The notes under the pieces were generated by a model. That model saw only the letters and a list, made by a program, of their open reading frames with translations, was not told the origin of the DNA and did no database searches. DNA of 64,000 nucleotides, taken from positions 1,059,567 to 1,123,566 of the forward strand of contig DDIN01000008.1 in NCBI GenBank assembly GCA_002338565.1, read 5' to 3'. Positions 1 to 8,731 of this stretch are shown piece after piece. The translations under genes and the position numbers were made by a program. Within the stretch, counting starts at the first letter, position 1. Each line of letters starts with the position of its first letter. Origin of the DNA: Hyphomonadaceae bacterium UBA1849 (GTDB lineage Bacteria; Pseudomonadota; Alphaproteobacteria; Caulobacterales; Hyphomonadaceae).

Positions 1-509
1 TCGGTGGCGAACCGCACCTGTGCGCCCGGTTTCAGGGCATAGGCGAGTTCGTCCAGAAAGGCTGGCTGGATCAGGCGTCGTTTTTGCTGGCGACGCTTTG
101 GCCATGGGTCTGGAAACAGGATGAAACACCGTTCGAACGTTGCTTCGCCGAAATTTGGCAGGACAAGACGGATGTCATCATCATGCAGACGGATGTTTTT
201 GAGATCATTGTCCGCAATGCCGGTGAGAGCCTTCGCGACGCCATCATGAAACGGTTCAGCGCCAATGAGACCGACATCAGGGTTCAAACGGCCCCGGCGG
301 ATGAGATGCTCGGCGCCGCCAAAGCCGATTTCCAGCCATAGCGGGCGTGCATCACCAAAAAGGCCTTCGCTGGTGAGCGGGCCTTGTTTTGGAACTTCAA
401 TCTCTGGAAACAGCGTCTGATAAAGATGCTTTTGCTTCTTTGAGAGCGGGCGCCCGTCGCGGCGCCCGAATGTTCTGATCTCTCGCAGAGGACGATCGTC
501 CTGAGTCAT
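1..509 (-). CDS. trmB: tRNA (guanine-N7-)-methyltransferase TrmB, 3' part outside window
   Basis: Methylates G46 of tRNA to m7G using SAM. The frame reads leftward from an ATG at 507-509 and runs off the window edge with no stop, so only the first 169 codons are visible. The SAM-binding stretch LWLEIGFGGAEHL and the family hallmark FILFPDPWPKRRQQKRR are both readable. It lies 16 bp downstream of metK on the same strand, so the SAM-producing enzyme and a SAM-using tRNA methylase are probably co-transcribed. Nothing looks damaged. Product assignment is firm; the C-terminus is unseen. Confidence 0.93.
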   Translation of the reverse strand, partial: MTQDDRPLREIRTFGRRDGRPLSKKQKHLYQTLFPEIEVPKQGPLTSEGLFGDARPLWLEIGFGGAEHLIRRGRLNPDVGLIGAEPFHDGVAKALTGIADNDLKNIRLHDDDIRLVLPNFGEATFERCFILFPDPWPKRRQQKRRLIQPAFLDELAYALKPGAQVRFAT

Positions 510-525
510 CTGTCGGGTCTAACCT

Positions 526-1698
526 CTAGAGGAGGCCCTTCAGCTGGTCTGCAATGTCAGTTTTCTCCCAGGAGAAGCCGCCATCTGCTTCAGGTGTACG
601 ACCGAAGTGACCGTAAGCTGCCGTGCGCGCATAGATCGGACGGTTGAGCTGCAGGTGGGTACGGATGCCCTTAGGAGACAGATCCATAAGATCACGCAGT
701 GCGTTTTCGATTTTCTCTGGTTCGACTTTCTCTGTGCCATCGCAGTTCACGTAAACCGACAGAGGTTTTGCAACGCCGATCGCGTAAGAGACCTGAATGG
801 TACAACGGTCAGCAAGACCTGCAGCGACCACGTTCTTTGCGAGGTATCTGCAGGCATAAGCTGCTGAACGGTCAACTTTGGTCGGGTCTTTACCGGAGAA
901 CGCACCGCCCCCATGCGGAGCTGCGCCGCCGTAGGTGTCGACGATGATTTTGCGACCTGTCAGGCCTGCGTCACCATCCGGACCACCAATGACGAAGTTG
1001 CCGGTCGGGTTCACGTAGAATTCTTCTTCCGGTGGGAACCAGCCTTCAGGCAGAACTTCTGTCACGATCGGGCGAACCAGTTCGCGGATATCGTCCGGAG
1101 TGAAACCGTATTTATGCTGTGTGGAGACAACAACGCTTTCAACGCCGACCGGACGGCCGTCTTCATAGCGCAGTGTCACCTGAGATTTTGCATCCGGCTC
1201 GAATTCAGGCTGCTCGCCTGATTTGCGGAGCTCAGCCATACGCTTCAGGATCTGGTGGGAATAGATGATTGGCGCAGGCATCAGCTCTGGCGTTTCATTC
1301 GTCGCGTAACCGAACATAATGCCCTGGTCGCCCGCGCCTTCTTCCTTGTCAGTGCCTTCGTCAACGCCCATGGCGATGTCGTTTGACTGGCCGTGCAGAC
1401 GGTTGATGAGTTCAGCCGTGCGCCAGTGGAAGCCCTTCTGGTGGTAGCCGATATCTTTCACTGCCTGACGGACTGTGTGCTCCATCTCTTCCAGAGACGG
1501 CATCAGGTCTTCCGGCATGCGCATTTCGCCGGCCAGAACGATAAGATTCGTAGTTGTCAGCGTTTCACACGCGACACGCGCCTCTGGAAAGCGACCAATG
1601 AACAGGTCGACAATAGAGTCCGAGATCCGGTCGCAGACTTTGTCCGGGTGTCCCTCAGAAACACTTTCACTTGTGAAATTGTAAGATTTTCGGATCAC
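526..1698 (-). CDS. metK: S-adenosylmethionine synthetase
   Basis: Makes SAM from ATP and methionine in the cytoplasm. The 390 residues cover the three-domain MetK fold, with TSESVSEGHPDK at the N-terminus, the GAGDQG motif near residue 120 and the glycine-rich GGGAFSGKDPTKVDRSAAY segment near residue 265. The start is GTG at 1698, supported by a GGAG about 8 nt upstream; I see no earlier in-frame start. An intrinsic terminator hairpin lies only about 25 nt before this start. The gene is therefore either read through from the XRE gene upstream or controlled by attenuation. It is followed by trmB. Confidence 0.97.
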   Translation of the reverse strand: MIRKSYNFTSESVSEGHPDKVCDRISDSIVDLFIGRFPEARVACETLTTTNLIVLAGEMRMPEDLMPSLEEMEHTVRQAVKDIGYHQKGFHWRTAELINRLHGQSNDIAMGVDEGTDKEEGAGDQGIMFGYATNETPELMPAPIIYSHQILKRMAELRKSGEQPEFEPDAKSQVTLRYEDGRPVGVESVVVSTQHKYGFTPDDIRELVRPIVTEVLPEGWFPPEEEFYVNPTGNFVIGGPDGDAGLTGRKIIVDTYGGAAPHGGGAFSGKDPTKVDRSAAYACRYLAKNVVAAGLADRCTIQVSYAIGVAKPLSVYVNCDGTEKVEPEKIENALRDLMDLSPKGIRTHLQLNRPIYARTAAYGHFGRTPEADGGFSWEKTDIADQLKGLL

Positions 1699-1721
1699 CC
1701 AAAGTCTCCATCAGCAGATAA

Positions 1722-1749
1722 CAAAAAACGCCCCGCAACACGGGGCGTT
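1722..1749 (-). terminator. Intrinsic terminator or attenuator between XRE gene and metK
   Basis: On the minus strand a 9-bp stem (AACGCCCCG, 5-base loop, CGGGGCGTT) runs straight into a run of six Ts. It sits 36 bp after the XRE stop codon and about 25 nt before the metK GTG. Both the stem and the U-tract are good, so it should stop transcription coming from the XRE gene. Confidence 0.82.
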
Positions 1750-1784
1750 CTTTATTTGTTTATAGCCCGAACGTCTACCCGTGG

Positions 1785-2237
1785 TTAATCGGATTTTTCG
1801 CTCTCGTCTTCGGCGCGGAATGTTGCATTACGGCTGAAAGATTCAGCTGCTGCTTTCACTGCGTCGAGGAGGGATTTGCGAAGACGTGGATCAGGAATGG
1901 ACTGATATGCAGTCACAAGGTCGATCGCGTTTGCGTCGATCATGCCAGCCAGATCACCTTCGTCACCGTCTTCGGCAACGCCAAGTGCAGCCAGGTCACC
2001 GACTTCATCTACGCCTTGATAAAAATAATTGATGGTGACTTCGAGAACCTTAGCCACGTCAAATAGGCGTCCAGCCGAGATACGGTTTACACCCTTCTCG
2101 TATTTCTGGACTTGTTGAAATGTGAGTCCCAGCATTTCGCCAAGACGTTCCTGGCTCAGCTTCAGCTCGCGCCGACGCCACCGGATACGACGACCGACGT
2201 GTTTGTCGATCAGATTTGGAAGCTTATTTTCGCTCAT
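1785..2237 (-). CDS. XRE-family helix-turn-helix regulator between lnt and metK
   Basis: A 150-residue DNA-binding protein. An HTH_XRE domain covers about residues 13-70 (RRELKLSQERLGEMLG then TFQQVQKYEKGVNRIS, the recognition-helix pattern). It is followed by a linker and an acidic helical C-terminus. A protein of this type is a common companion of metK and lnt in alphaproteobacteria; its targets are not clear from sequence. The ATG start is at 2237. The T-rich (A-rich on the coding strand) 90-bp leader upstream could hold its promoter, with TTGACA on the minus strand at 2326-2331 overlapping the lnt stop. It may influence metK, given the terminator between them, but that is inference. Confidence 0.9.
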   Translation of the reverse strand: MSENKLPNLIDKHVGRRIRWRRRELKLSQERLGEMLGLTFQQVQKYEKGVNRISAGRLFDVAKVLEVTINYFYQGVDEVGDLAALGVAEDGDEGDLAGMIDANAIDLVTAYQSIPDPRLRKSLLDAVKAAAESFSRNATFRAEDESEKSD

Positions 2238-2302
2238 TTTGTTTTTATTTTCGCTCAGTTATTGGGGTTGTTTTTTTCTTTATCACACTTTGTATGTACA
2301 CT

Positions 2303-2331
2303 TCTTTGTTACGCCTAACATGCCCTGTCAA
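2303..2331 (-). promoter_or_regulatory. Possible sigma-70-type promoter of the XRE gene
   Basis: A perfect -35 hexamer TTGACA is read on the minus strand at 2331-2326, overlapping the lnt stop codon. A 17-nt spacer leads to a poor -10 (CAAAGA). The downstream leader is very A-rich. The -35 is convincing and the -10 is weak. Confidence 0.3.
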
Positions 2332-3998
2332 GCGCTGATTCTGTAATAAAAGAACGTGACCATGTTCATCAAAATCAGCATTAACCAAGTCCAGTACGAT
2401 GACCACTGATTGAAAAGCGTATCGACCGTGTAGTCGGGAACTATAGTGTCGATGACCTTTACTGGCAGGTCTTCCACCATGTTAGCGCTAATATTCGACT
2501 GCACTTCCCTTCCGTAGACGTCAACTACACCTGAATACCCAAGGTTTGCTGCACGAACGAGTGGGCGCCCTGTCTCGATTGCACGGTAGCGGGCCTGAGA
2601 ATAATGCTGTTCGGGGCCAATACCGGTACCAAACCAGCTGTCGATCGATATATTCACGAGAAAATCTGCCTCGCCCAATGTTCGCTGAACCAGGCCCGGA
2701 AACAGGGCTTCGTAACAGATCAGAGGCAGGAAGCTGCGGCCGTCATTCAGCTCCAGCGGGCTACCTTCGGGGCCGGGGGTGAAACCGGCGGTCGCCATTT
2801 GTTGTAGCGCGCCAGGCAGGATGCCGCTGATGGAATGTCCGAAGGGTATGATATCGGCGGCTGAAAGCTCACCAAATGGCACCAGACGGTTCTTGTCATA
2901 AATGGCGTTCGCGCCGCGCATCCGGCTGCGGGCATCTATAATAGCGAGGCTGTTATACCATTCCGGCTGCGGTTCGGCGTAGCGGTCGACGCGCGCCGTT
3001 CCAGCAATGAGTGATCTTTCGCCAAGCCTCAGCGCAACAGCATCCAGCGCATTCGGGTCCTGAAGCAGTGGAAGTGGCAGGGCAGCCTCGGGCCATACAA
3101 CCAGACGTGGTTCATCCTGAAAGTCGTCGCCGGTTCCGATGAGGTAGGCGCGCAGAATATTTGTCGCCGCCTCACTACGAAGTTGTTGTGTGACAACCGG
3201 TCGCCCTTCAGGGTCGGTCGGATATTTATCGTCCTGTCTCACTTCAACGTCGACGATTCGCACGGCCGCGCCTTCGGTGGCGGGGTTGGTCATGATCCGT
3301 CCGGTGCCCCACGCCCAACCGGATGCGAAGATGACGGCGCTGACCATGAGCGGGAAGATGCGATTAAAATCACTTCCTTCGCGACGATAGTCCGCCATGG
3401 CAGCAGGTGCGGCAGCCAACAGGAAGGTGAGGGCCGACAGGCCCCAGAGGCCAAACAATGACGCCATTTGAGAGACAGGCGAGCCTGGCTCCCAGACCAT
3501 GCCGGACCAGTTCCACGGAAAACCCCCAAACACTGTTCCGCGAAGAAGCTCTGTAAACGCCAGCGCGGTCGCAAAAACGAATACGCGCGCTGGTGTGCGG
3601 CTCCAGAACCGTCCCGCCAGAAGTGTTCCAAGGCCGAAGAAAAGCCCGAGGCCAGCCGGCAGCAATATCAGCGGCATCCAGATGAAGGCCAGATGTTGTT
3701 CGGGGTTCACAAGAAAAGGCTGTGCGGTCCAGTGCATGCTGGCGAGCGTAAAGCCGATGCCATACGCCCATCCGCGCATGAAGACAGCCTCGCCCCACTT
3801 CTCGCGCGTGCGTGCGCCATCAACCAGCCAGACAAGCAGGGTGATCACCAGAATAAAAACGGGCCAGAAATAGAACGGCGCAAACGCAAAAACAGTCAAA
3901 ATCCCGCAGACGAGCGAGAGCATGAAAGCTTTAAAGGGGGAGAGACCTGCAATTGCCGCGTGGAGTGTTCCGACAGAAAAAGATTCAGAGCGGTCCAA
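2328..3998 (-). CDS. lnt: Apolipoprotein N-acyltransferase
   Basis: Adds the third acyl chain to the N-terminal cysteine of lipoproteins in the inner membrane. The 556 residues have an N-terminal block of hydrophobic segments (roughly residues 25-235) followed by a nitrilase-like domain. The expected catalytic Glu-Lys-Cys triad is visible as E304 (VVWPEAALP), K369 (YDKNRLVPFGE) and C428 (LICYEALFP). The start appears to be TTG at 3998, with GGAGA about 7 nt upstream; the first downstream ATG would cut into the first membrane segment. It lies 23 bp after corC in the same minus-strand run. Several predicted lipoproteins in this window would be its substrates. Confidence 0.95.
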   Translation of the reverse strand: MDRSESFSVGTLHAAIAGLSPFKAFMLSLVCGILTVFAFAPFYFWPVFILVITLLVWLVDGARTREKWGEAVFMRGWAYGIGFTLASMHWTAQPFLVNPEQHLAFIWMPLILLPAGLGLFFGLGTLLAGRFWSRTPARVFVFATALAFTELLRGTVFGGFPWNWSGMVWEPGSPVSQMASLFGLWGLSALTFLLAAAPAAMADYRREGSDFNRIFPLMVSAVIFASGWAWGTGRIMTNPATEGAAVRIVDVEVRQDDKYPTDPEGRPVVTQQLRSEAATNILRAYLIGTGDDFQDEPRLVVWPEAALPLPLLQDPNALDAVALRLGERSLIAGTARVDRYAEPQPEWYNSLAIIDARSRMRGANAIYDKNRLVPFGELSAADIIPFGHSISGILPGALQQMATAGFTPGPEGSPLELNDGRSFLPLICYEALFPGLVQRTLGEADFLVNISIDSWFGTGIGPEQHYSQARYRAIETGRPLVRAANLGYSGVVDVYGREVQSNISANMVEDLPVKVIDTIVPDYTVDTLFNQWSSYWTWLMLILMNMVTFFYYRISA

Positions 3999-4021
3999 AA
4001 GCTGGTCTCCGGCGCGTGGCG

Positions 4022-4909
4022 TTAGATATCGTACCCGATTGAATTGCCGGATTTGGGCGCCGTATCAACAGGGCAACGCACACGGATGCGACGAATTCTG
4101 CGCGTGTCTGCATCAATGATTTCCATATCCACGCCGTTTGGGTGGCGAATGATCTCGCCGCGTTGAGGCACACGGCCTGCAATCGCGAACACAACACCGC
4201 CAAGCGTGTCAATTTCGTCTTCGTACTCAGACAGCGACATGTCGAAACCGGAATCTTCCAGGAAGTCGTCAATTTCGGCGCGCGCATCTGCTTCGAAAAT
4301 GCCGCGGCCTTTTGCTGTGATCAGAGGCGCGTCATCATCGTGTTCGTCTTCAATCTCGCCAACAATCTGTTCAACGAGATCTTCCAGAGACACAAGACCA
4401 TCAGTGCCGCCGTATTCATCGACAACGAGTGCAAGGTGAATACGGGTGGACTGCATTTTCACCAGCAGGTCACGAAGACGCATGCTCGGTGGAACATAGA
4501 GGATTTCACGGCGCAGACCTGTCAGTGGGCGCAGGGCATCGGTTTCTTCACCGTCTGACTGGTCAGCCAGAACAGAAACAAGATCCTTGATGTGAACAAG
4601 ACCGATCGGGTCATCCAGCGTTTCGCGATAAACCGGCAGACGGGAATGGGTGGTGTCAGCGAATAAGCGGACCAGATCCGGCAGGGTCGTCTGCTCTTCC
4701 ACAGCAACAATCTCTGCACGCGGGATCATCACGTCATCAATGCGCATACGCTCGAATTCGGCGAGGCGCAGGCGGATTTCCGCAGGAGATGGAGTAGAAG
4801 TCGTCTCGGATGAGGTAGAAACCTCATGCTCGGGAGCGGAATTTCGAGACAGGGCCGTAGCGAGTTTAGAAATCAAACCCTGACTGGGCGATGGTTCTGA
4901 CGTGTCCAC
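4022..4909 (-). CDS. corC: CBS-pair / CorC-HlyC domain protein (CorC-like)
   Basis: A cytoplasmic protein of 295 residues. It has a CBS-domain pair (about residues 60-185, starting at RIDDVMIPRAEIVAV) and a C-terminal CorC_HlyC transporter-associated domain (about 205-285). Family members are linked to Mg2+/Co2+ efflux, and the haemolysin-C name is historical. It lacks the DUF21 membrane domain of larger relatives, so it is the short CorC/YbeX form. The start is GTG at 4909. Its position between ybeY and lnt is the widely conserved ybeZ-ybeY-ybeX-lnt order. Confidence 0.9.
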   Translation of the reverse strand: MDTSEPSPSQGLISKLATALSRNSAPEHEVSTSSETTSTPSPAEIRLRLAEFERMRIDDVMIPRAEIVAVEEQTTLPDLVRLFADTTHSRLPVYRETLDDPIGLVHIKDLVSVLADQSDGEETDALRPLTGLRREILYVPPSMRLRDLLVKMQSTRIHLALVVDEYGGTDGLVSLEDLVEQIVGEIEDEHDDDAPLITAKGRGIFEADARAEIDDFLEDSGFDMSLSEYEDEIDTLGGVVFAIAGRVPQRGEIIRHPNGVDMEIIDADTRRIRRIRVRCPVDTAPKSGNSIGYDI

Positions 4910-4922
4910 TTGGACGGTATCC

Positions 4923-5405
4923 TCAAGTTTCGGTGTTCAGGCAGTATGGGTCAGGATAACCCAGCTCTGCAAGAATTTTGGTTTCGAGCGGTTCCATTTC
5001 TGCAGCGTCGTCTTCGGTTTCATGATCAAATCCCAGCAAGTGGAGATATCCATGAATGAGAAGATGACTGTAATGCGCGTCAAACGGGCGTTCGAGTTTG
5101 TCCATATCGGCATGCACCACCCCATATCCAAGGGCGATGTCACCTAAAAATCCGTCTCCGAATGCATCATCGTCAGACGGGAAGGACAAAACATCCGTCG
5201 GTTTGTCCTTCTCGCGCCAGTCACGGTTCAGTACCTGCATGGCGTCATCGTCCGTCAACAGTAGGTCGACGCGCCCGCCACGTGTGTGTTTTGCGGCGGC
5301 CGCCATAGCGGTTTGAGCAAGTGAAAGAAGCCGTGCCTCATCGCCGTCGGATAACCAGTTGTCTGCGTCTATACGCAGATCGATCTCCGGAAGGTCAGCG
5401 TTCAT
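4923..5405 (-). CDS. ybeY: Endoribonuclease / rRNA maturation factor YbeY
   Basis: A metal-dependent RNase-like protein needed for 16S rRNA 3'-end maturation and ribosome quality control. The H3xH5xH metal site is visible as HGYLHLLGFDHE near the C-terminus. I chose the ATG at 5405 (MNADLPEIDL), giving 160 residues, the usual family length. The frame is open further upstream, but an earlier start would lie far inside phoH. With this start it overlaps the phoH end by 11 bp, suggesting translational coupling. Confidence 0.95.
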   Translation of the reverse strand: MNADLPEIDLRIDADNWLSDGDEARLLSLAQTAMAAAAKHTRGGRVDLLLTDDDAMQVLNRDWREKDKPTDVLSFPSDDDAFGDGFLGDIALGYGVVHADMDKLERPFDAHYSHLLIHGYLHLLGFDHETEDDAAEMEPLETKILAELGYPDPYCLNTET

Positions 5406-6402
5406 CGGCCTGCCCGTCCGGAGGGGACTGTTTCTCCGCTTTATCATAGGCATCAACAATGCGTGAGACGAGGTCGTGACGTACGACATCGCTACGCGAC
5501 AGATACATCTGACGCACGCCATCCACGCCTTTGAGAATATTCAGCGCGTGGCGAAGACCGGATGGCTGTTTGCTTGGCAGGTCGACCTGAGATGGATCGC
5601 CTGTCACCACCATGCGCGAATTTCGGCCAAGGCGGGTCAGCACCATCTTCATCTGTGGAATGGTCGCATTCTGCGCTTCGTCGATAATGACGAAAGCGTT
5701 TTTGAGTGTGCGGCCACGCATGAAGGCGAGCGGCGCGACCTCGATCTCTCCACGAAGGCGGCGTCGGTCGAGTTGTTCCTGACCGAAGAGCTCGCGGAGG
5801 GAGTCCCAGATCGGCAGCATGTAAGGGTCGACTTTGTCTTCCAGATCACCAGGAAGGAAGCCGAGCTTTTCGCCTGCTTCAACAGCCGGTCGTGCGACGA
5901 TCAGGCGGTCGCGTCGACCGGTCGCAAGTTCGGCTGCGCCAATAGCCACGGCAAGGAAGGTCTTACCCGTACCAGCTGGGCCGACGCCAAAGACGAGGCC
6001 AGCCTCTTCATTCTGCAGGGCAGAGAGATAGGCGGTCTGGCCGGCGGTTTGCGCCTGCACTTTTACCTTTAGACCCTTAATCGGGCCAGCCGACTGCATC
6101 AGGCGGGACAGCGCGCCATTGATTGCGCCATCAAATTCCAGCTCGCCCGGCGCTGTTCCGGAGGTAACTTTCTGAAGGTATGCGCCCAGAGCAAATTCAG
6201 CGATGGAAACGCCTTCAGCGAGACCGAACAGCATAATGCCGCCGCCCTGACTTTCCGCGCGAAGCTGATAGTCTTCAAGGCGTTGTTCGAGCCGTTCCAG
6301 ATTACGGTGATGCGGCCCGCAAATCGTTTGCAAGGTTTCTGTATCTGAGACCGCGAAAATCCGGCTTATCGGAGATGCGGGCGAGCGTGGAGGCAGGCTC
6401 AA
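5395..6402 (-). CDS. phoH: PhoH-like ATPase (YbeZ)
   Basis: A cytoplasmic nucleotide-binding protein that partners YbeY in RNA metabolism. The 335 residues include Walker A GPAGTGKT at 141-148 and Walker B FVIIDEAQNA. The start is TTG at 6402, sharing a TTGA overlap with the miaB stop codon, typical of coupled translation. The N-terminal 110 residues form the KH-like part found in this subfamily. It sits in the operon between miaB and ybeY. Confidence 0.93.
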   Translation of the reverse strand: MSLPPRSPASPISRIFAVSDTETLQTICGPHHRNLERLEQRLEDYQLRAESQGGGIMLFGLAEGVSIAEFALGAYLQKVTSGTAPGELEFDGAINGALSRLMQSAGPIKGLKVKVQAQTAGQTAYLSALQNEEAGLVFGVGPAGTGKTFLAVAIGAAELATGRRDRLIVARPAVEAGEKLGFLPGDLEDKVDPYMLPIWDSLRELFGQEQLDRRRLRGEIEVAPLAFMRGRTLKNAFVIIDEAQNATIPQMKMVLTRLGRNSRMVVTGDPSQVDLPSKQPSGLRHALNILKGVDGVRQMYLSRSDVVRHDLVSRIVDAYDKAEKQSPPDGQADER

Positions 6403-7760
6403 GCGACTGGCTCCACTTTGGACGCTAGCTGTCCGCCAACAGAGTTCAGCGTTGCGGCATTCATCGTCACATTCACGATCTGGCCTGTCAGGTCTTCAGA
6501 GCATTCAAAGTGAGTGGCCTGAAGATAAGGCGTACGACCGGCCATCTGGCCTTCATTACGGGCCTTGCCCGTGACGAGAACCGGCAGGGTTTTGCCAATC
6601 TGAGCCTGGTTGAAGCGTGTCTGTTGCTCGCGAAGCAGAGCCTGAAGGCGTTGCAGACGTTCGTCTTTCACTTCTTCAGGCACCTGGCTGAACATGTCGG
6701 AGGCCGGTGTGCCCGGTCGACGCGAATATTTGAACGAATAGGCTGCCGCATAATCAATGCGCTCAACCAGTTTCATCGTGTCTTCGAAATCTTCGTCGCG
6801 CTCACCCGGGAAACCGACGATGAAGTCTGACGTAATCGCCATATCAGGGCGGATTTCGCGCAGGCGATCAATGATTTCGATATAGCGCTCAGCCGTGTGG
6901 CCACGGTTCATCGCTTTCAGAATGGCATCAGAGCCGGCCTGAATTGGAAGGTGCAGATACGGCATCAGCTTTTCAGTGTCGCCAAACGCTTCGATCAGGT
7001 CATCGTCCATGTCGCGCGGGTGAGACGTGGTGAAACGAATGCGGTCCAGACCGTCAATCTTGGCGAGGTGACGAATGAGCTTGCTCAGCGTCCAGCTATC
7101 ACCGCCTTCAAGGACTGGCGCATCACCGTGATAGGCGTTGACGTTCTGACCGAGCAGATTGATCTCGCGCACACCCTTATGCACCAGCGCCCGCGCTTCG
7201 GCGACGATCGCATCGACATTGCGTGAAAATTCCGCGCCGCGTGTGTACGGCACCACGCAGAATGTGCAGAATTTATCGCAGCCTTCCTGCACGGAGAGGA
7301 ACGCTGATGGACCATCTACCTGTCTATCCAGCGGCAGGGCGTCGAATTTTTCTTCGACATCAAAGTCGGTCTCAAGGCGCTCGTTTGCTGCGCGGTGAAC
7401 GCGCGCAATCATTTCTGGCAGCTTATGATAGGCTTGCGGGCCGAGCACGAGGTCGACAGCTGGCTGGCGGCGCATTATCTCTTCGCCTTCAGCCTGTGCG
7501 ACGCAGCCTGTCACGCCGAGCAGCATTTTGCCGCCGGACTTCTGCTTCAGGCGCTTCAGCTGGCCAAGTTCGGAGAAAACCTTTTCGGTTGCCTTTTCAC
7601 GGATGTGACACGTGTTCAGAAGCACCAGATCGGCATCGTCTGCTGTTTCGGTGGTCACATAGCCCAATGGTGCAAGCACGTCTTTCATCCGTTCGGAATC
7701 ATAGACGTTCATCTGGCAGCCATAGGTTTTGATAAAGAGGCGTTTGGTCGCCGCGTTCAT
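6399..7760 (-). CDS. miaB: tRNA-2-methylthio-N6-dimethylallyladenosine synthase
   Basis: A radical-SAM methylthiotransferase that makes ms2i6A at tRNA position 37. The 453 residues show the three N-terminal cluster cysteines (C15, C51, C86), the radical-SAM CxxxCxxC (C161, C165, C168, in CDKFCTFCVVPYTRG) and a C-terminal TRAM-like domain. The ATG start is at 7760. It overlaps phoH by 4 bp and lies 14 bp after fur on the same strand. With trmB and tsaB, this is one of several tRNA-modification genes in the first 10 kb. Confidence 0.97.
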   Translation of the reverse strand: MNAATKRLFIKTYGCQMNVYDSERMKDVLAPLGYVTTETADDADLVLLNTCHIREKATEKVFSELGQLKRLKQKSGGKMLLGVTGCVAQAEGEEIMRRQPAVDLVLGPQAYHKLPEMIARVHRAANERLETDFDVEEKFDALPLDRQVDGPSAFLSVQEGCDKFCTFCVVPYTRGAEFSRNVDAIVAEARALVHKGVREINLLGQNVNAYHGDAPVLEGGDSWTLSKLIRHLAKIDGLDRIRFTTSHPRDMDDDLIEAFGDTEKLMPYLHLPIQAGSDAILKAMNRGHTAERYIEIIDRLREIRPDMAITSDFIVGFPGERDEDFEDTMKLVERIDYAAAYSFKYSRRPGTPASDMFSQVPEEVKDERLQRLQALLREQQTRFNQAQIGKTLPVLVTGKARNEGQMAGRTPYLQATHFECSEDLTGQIVNVTMNAATLNSVGGQLASKVEPVA

Positions 7761-7774
7761 TTTCGCTCGTTCAG

Positions 7775-8194
7775 TCAGGATTTTTCGGAGTCGTCCAGCG
7801 GAACTCCGTAAAGTTCCAGACGATGATCGACGAGCTTGTACCCCAGTTTACGTGCGATCTCAACTTGCAGCCGCTCAATCTCTTCATTGACGAACTCGAT
7901 GACGTCGCCGGTGCGTACATCGATCAAATGGTCATGGTGATCATCAGTGGCTTCTTCGAAGCGCGAACGGCCGTCACGGAAGTCGTGGCGTTCAATAATG
8001 CCAGCTTCTTCAAACAGCTTCACAGTACGGTAAACAGTGGCAAGCGAGATGTTGCGATCTACACCTGCCGCGCGGCGGTGAAGTTCCTCCGCATCTGGGT
8101 GGTCATCGGCCTCTGACAGAATGCGCGCGATGACGCGACGCTGTTCTGTAAGTCTAAGCCCGTTTTCCTGGCAGAGTTTCTCGATCCTGCTCAT
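7775..8194 (-). CDS. fur: Fur-family metal-responsive regulator
   Basis: A dimeric transcriptional regulator of the Fur superfamily, 139 residues. The winged-helix part (RLTEQRRVIARILSE... NISLATVYRTVKLFEEAGI) is followed by the metal-binding HHDH motif in the dimerisation domain. There are no CxxC pairs; the only cysteine is near the N-terminus. It therefore lacks the structural zinc site of E. coli Fur, as reported for many alphaproteobacterial Fur/Mur proteins. I start it at ATG 8194, because AGGAAGG lies 5 nt upstream; the GTG 6 nt earlier lies too close to that site. Placement next to miaB is common in this class. Iron versus manganese response cannot be decided from sequence. Confidence 0.9.
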   Translation of the reverse strand: MSRIEKLCQENGLRLTEQRRVIARILSEADDHPDAEELHRRAAGVDRNISLATVYRTVKLFEEAGIIERHDFRDGRSRFEEATDDHHDHLIDVRTGDVIEFVNEEIERLQVEIARKLGYKLVDHRLELYGVPLDDSEKS

Positions 8195-8257
8195 AGTCAC
8201 CTTCCTGATAGTAAATCACTTATGACCATATTGGCGCGTGAGGTCCAGTATCCTGAC

Positions 8258-8731
8258 CTATTTGATCGGCTTTGACATAAGAATTGCGTCTCGGGCCGGT
8301 GAATTCGCGCGGGTATAGTAGCCCTTACGACGCCCATCTTCTGAAAAGCCGTGATGCTGATATAGAGCGCGCGCGGCCAGATTGTCGTCGGCGACTTCAA
8401 GAAGAATTCGGTCAAAGCCGGATGCGCGTGCAGCCTTTTCGCCTTCATCGAGCATATGTTTTGCCAGCCCTTTGCCGCGCAAGGCGGGCGCTGTCGCAAT
8501 GGATAGAAGTTCGCAATCATCAACGCAGGGCAGATAGACCGCAAACCCGACGCACGCCTCACCATCGAATGCGCCGAGCCCGAACGCAGACTGGGTCTGA
8601 ACCATCGAAGTCAGGGTTTGTGATGACCAGGCTTCTTCAAGGCTCGCAGCCTGCAAGTCAGCCAGCTTTGAGAGCTCTTTTGCAGACAGCGTTTGAAGCT
8701 CAGAGAAGCGGAGACTTGGCGGGAATGGCAT
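8258..8731 (-). CDS. rimI: GNAT acetyltransferase, RimI-like
   Basis: A 157-residue GCN5-type N-acetyltransferase. The acetyl-CoA-binding signature is readable as LRGKGLAKHMLDEGEKAA, followed by the typical ARALYQHHGFSEDGRRKGYY end. RimI acetylates the N-terminus of ribosomal protein S18, and its usual partner TsaB lies immediately upstream. The start ATG at 8731 overlaps the end of tsaB by 32 bp, a common arrangement for this pair. Substrate specificity is inferred from context. Confidence 0.85.
   Translation of the reverse strand: MPFPPSLRFSELQTLSAKELSKLADLQAASLEEAWSSQTLTSMVQTQSAFGLGAFDGEACVGFAVYLPCVDDCELLSIATAPALRGKGLAKHMLDEGEKAARASGFDRILLEVADDNLAARALYQHHGFSEDGRRKGYYTRANSPARDAILMSKPIK

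Noticed and set aside
1699..1784. SAM riboswitch upstream of metK
   Set aside because: The gap is too short and no known SAM-II or SAM/SAH core could be fitted; only an intrinsic-terminator hairpin is clear.
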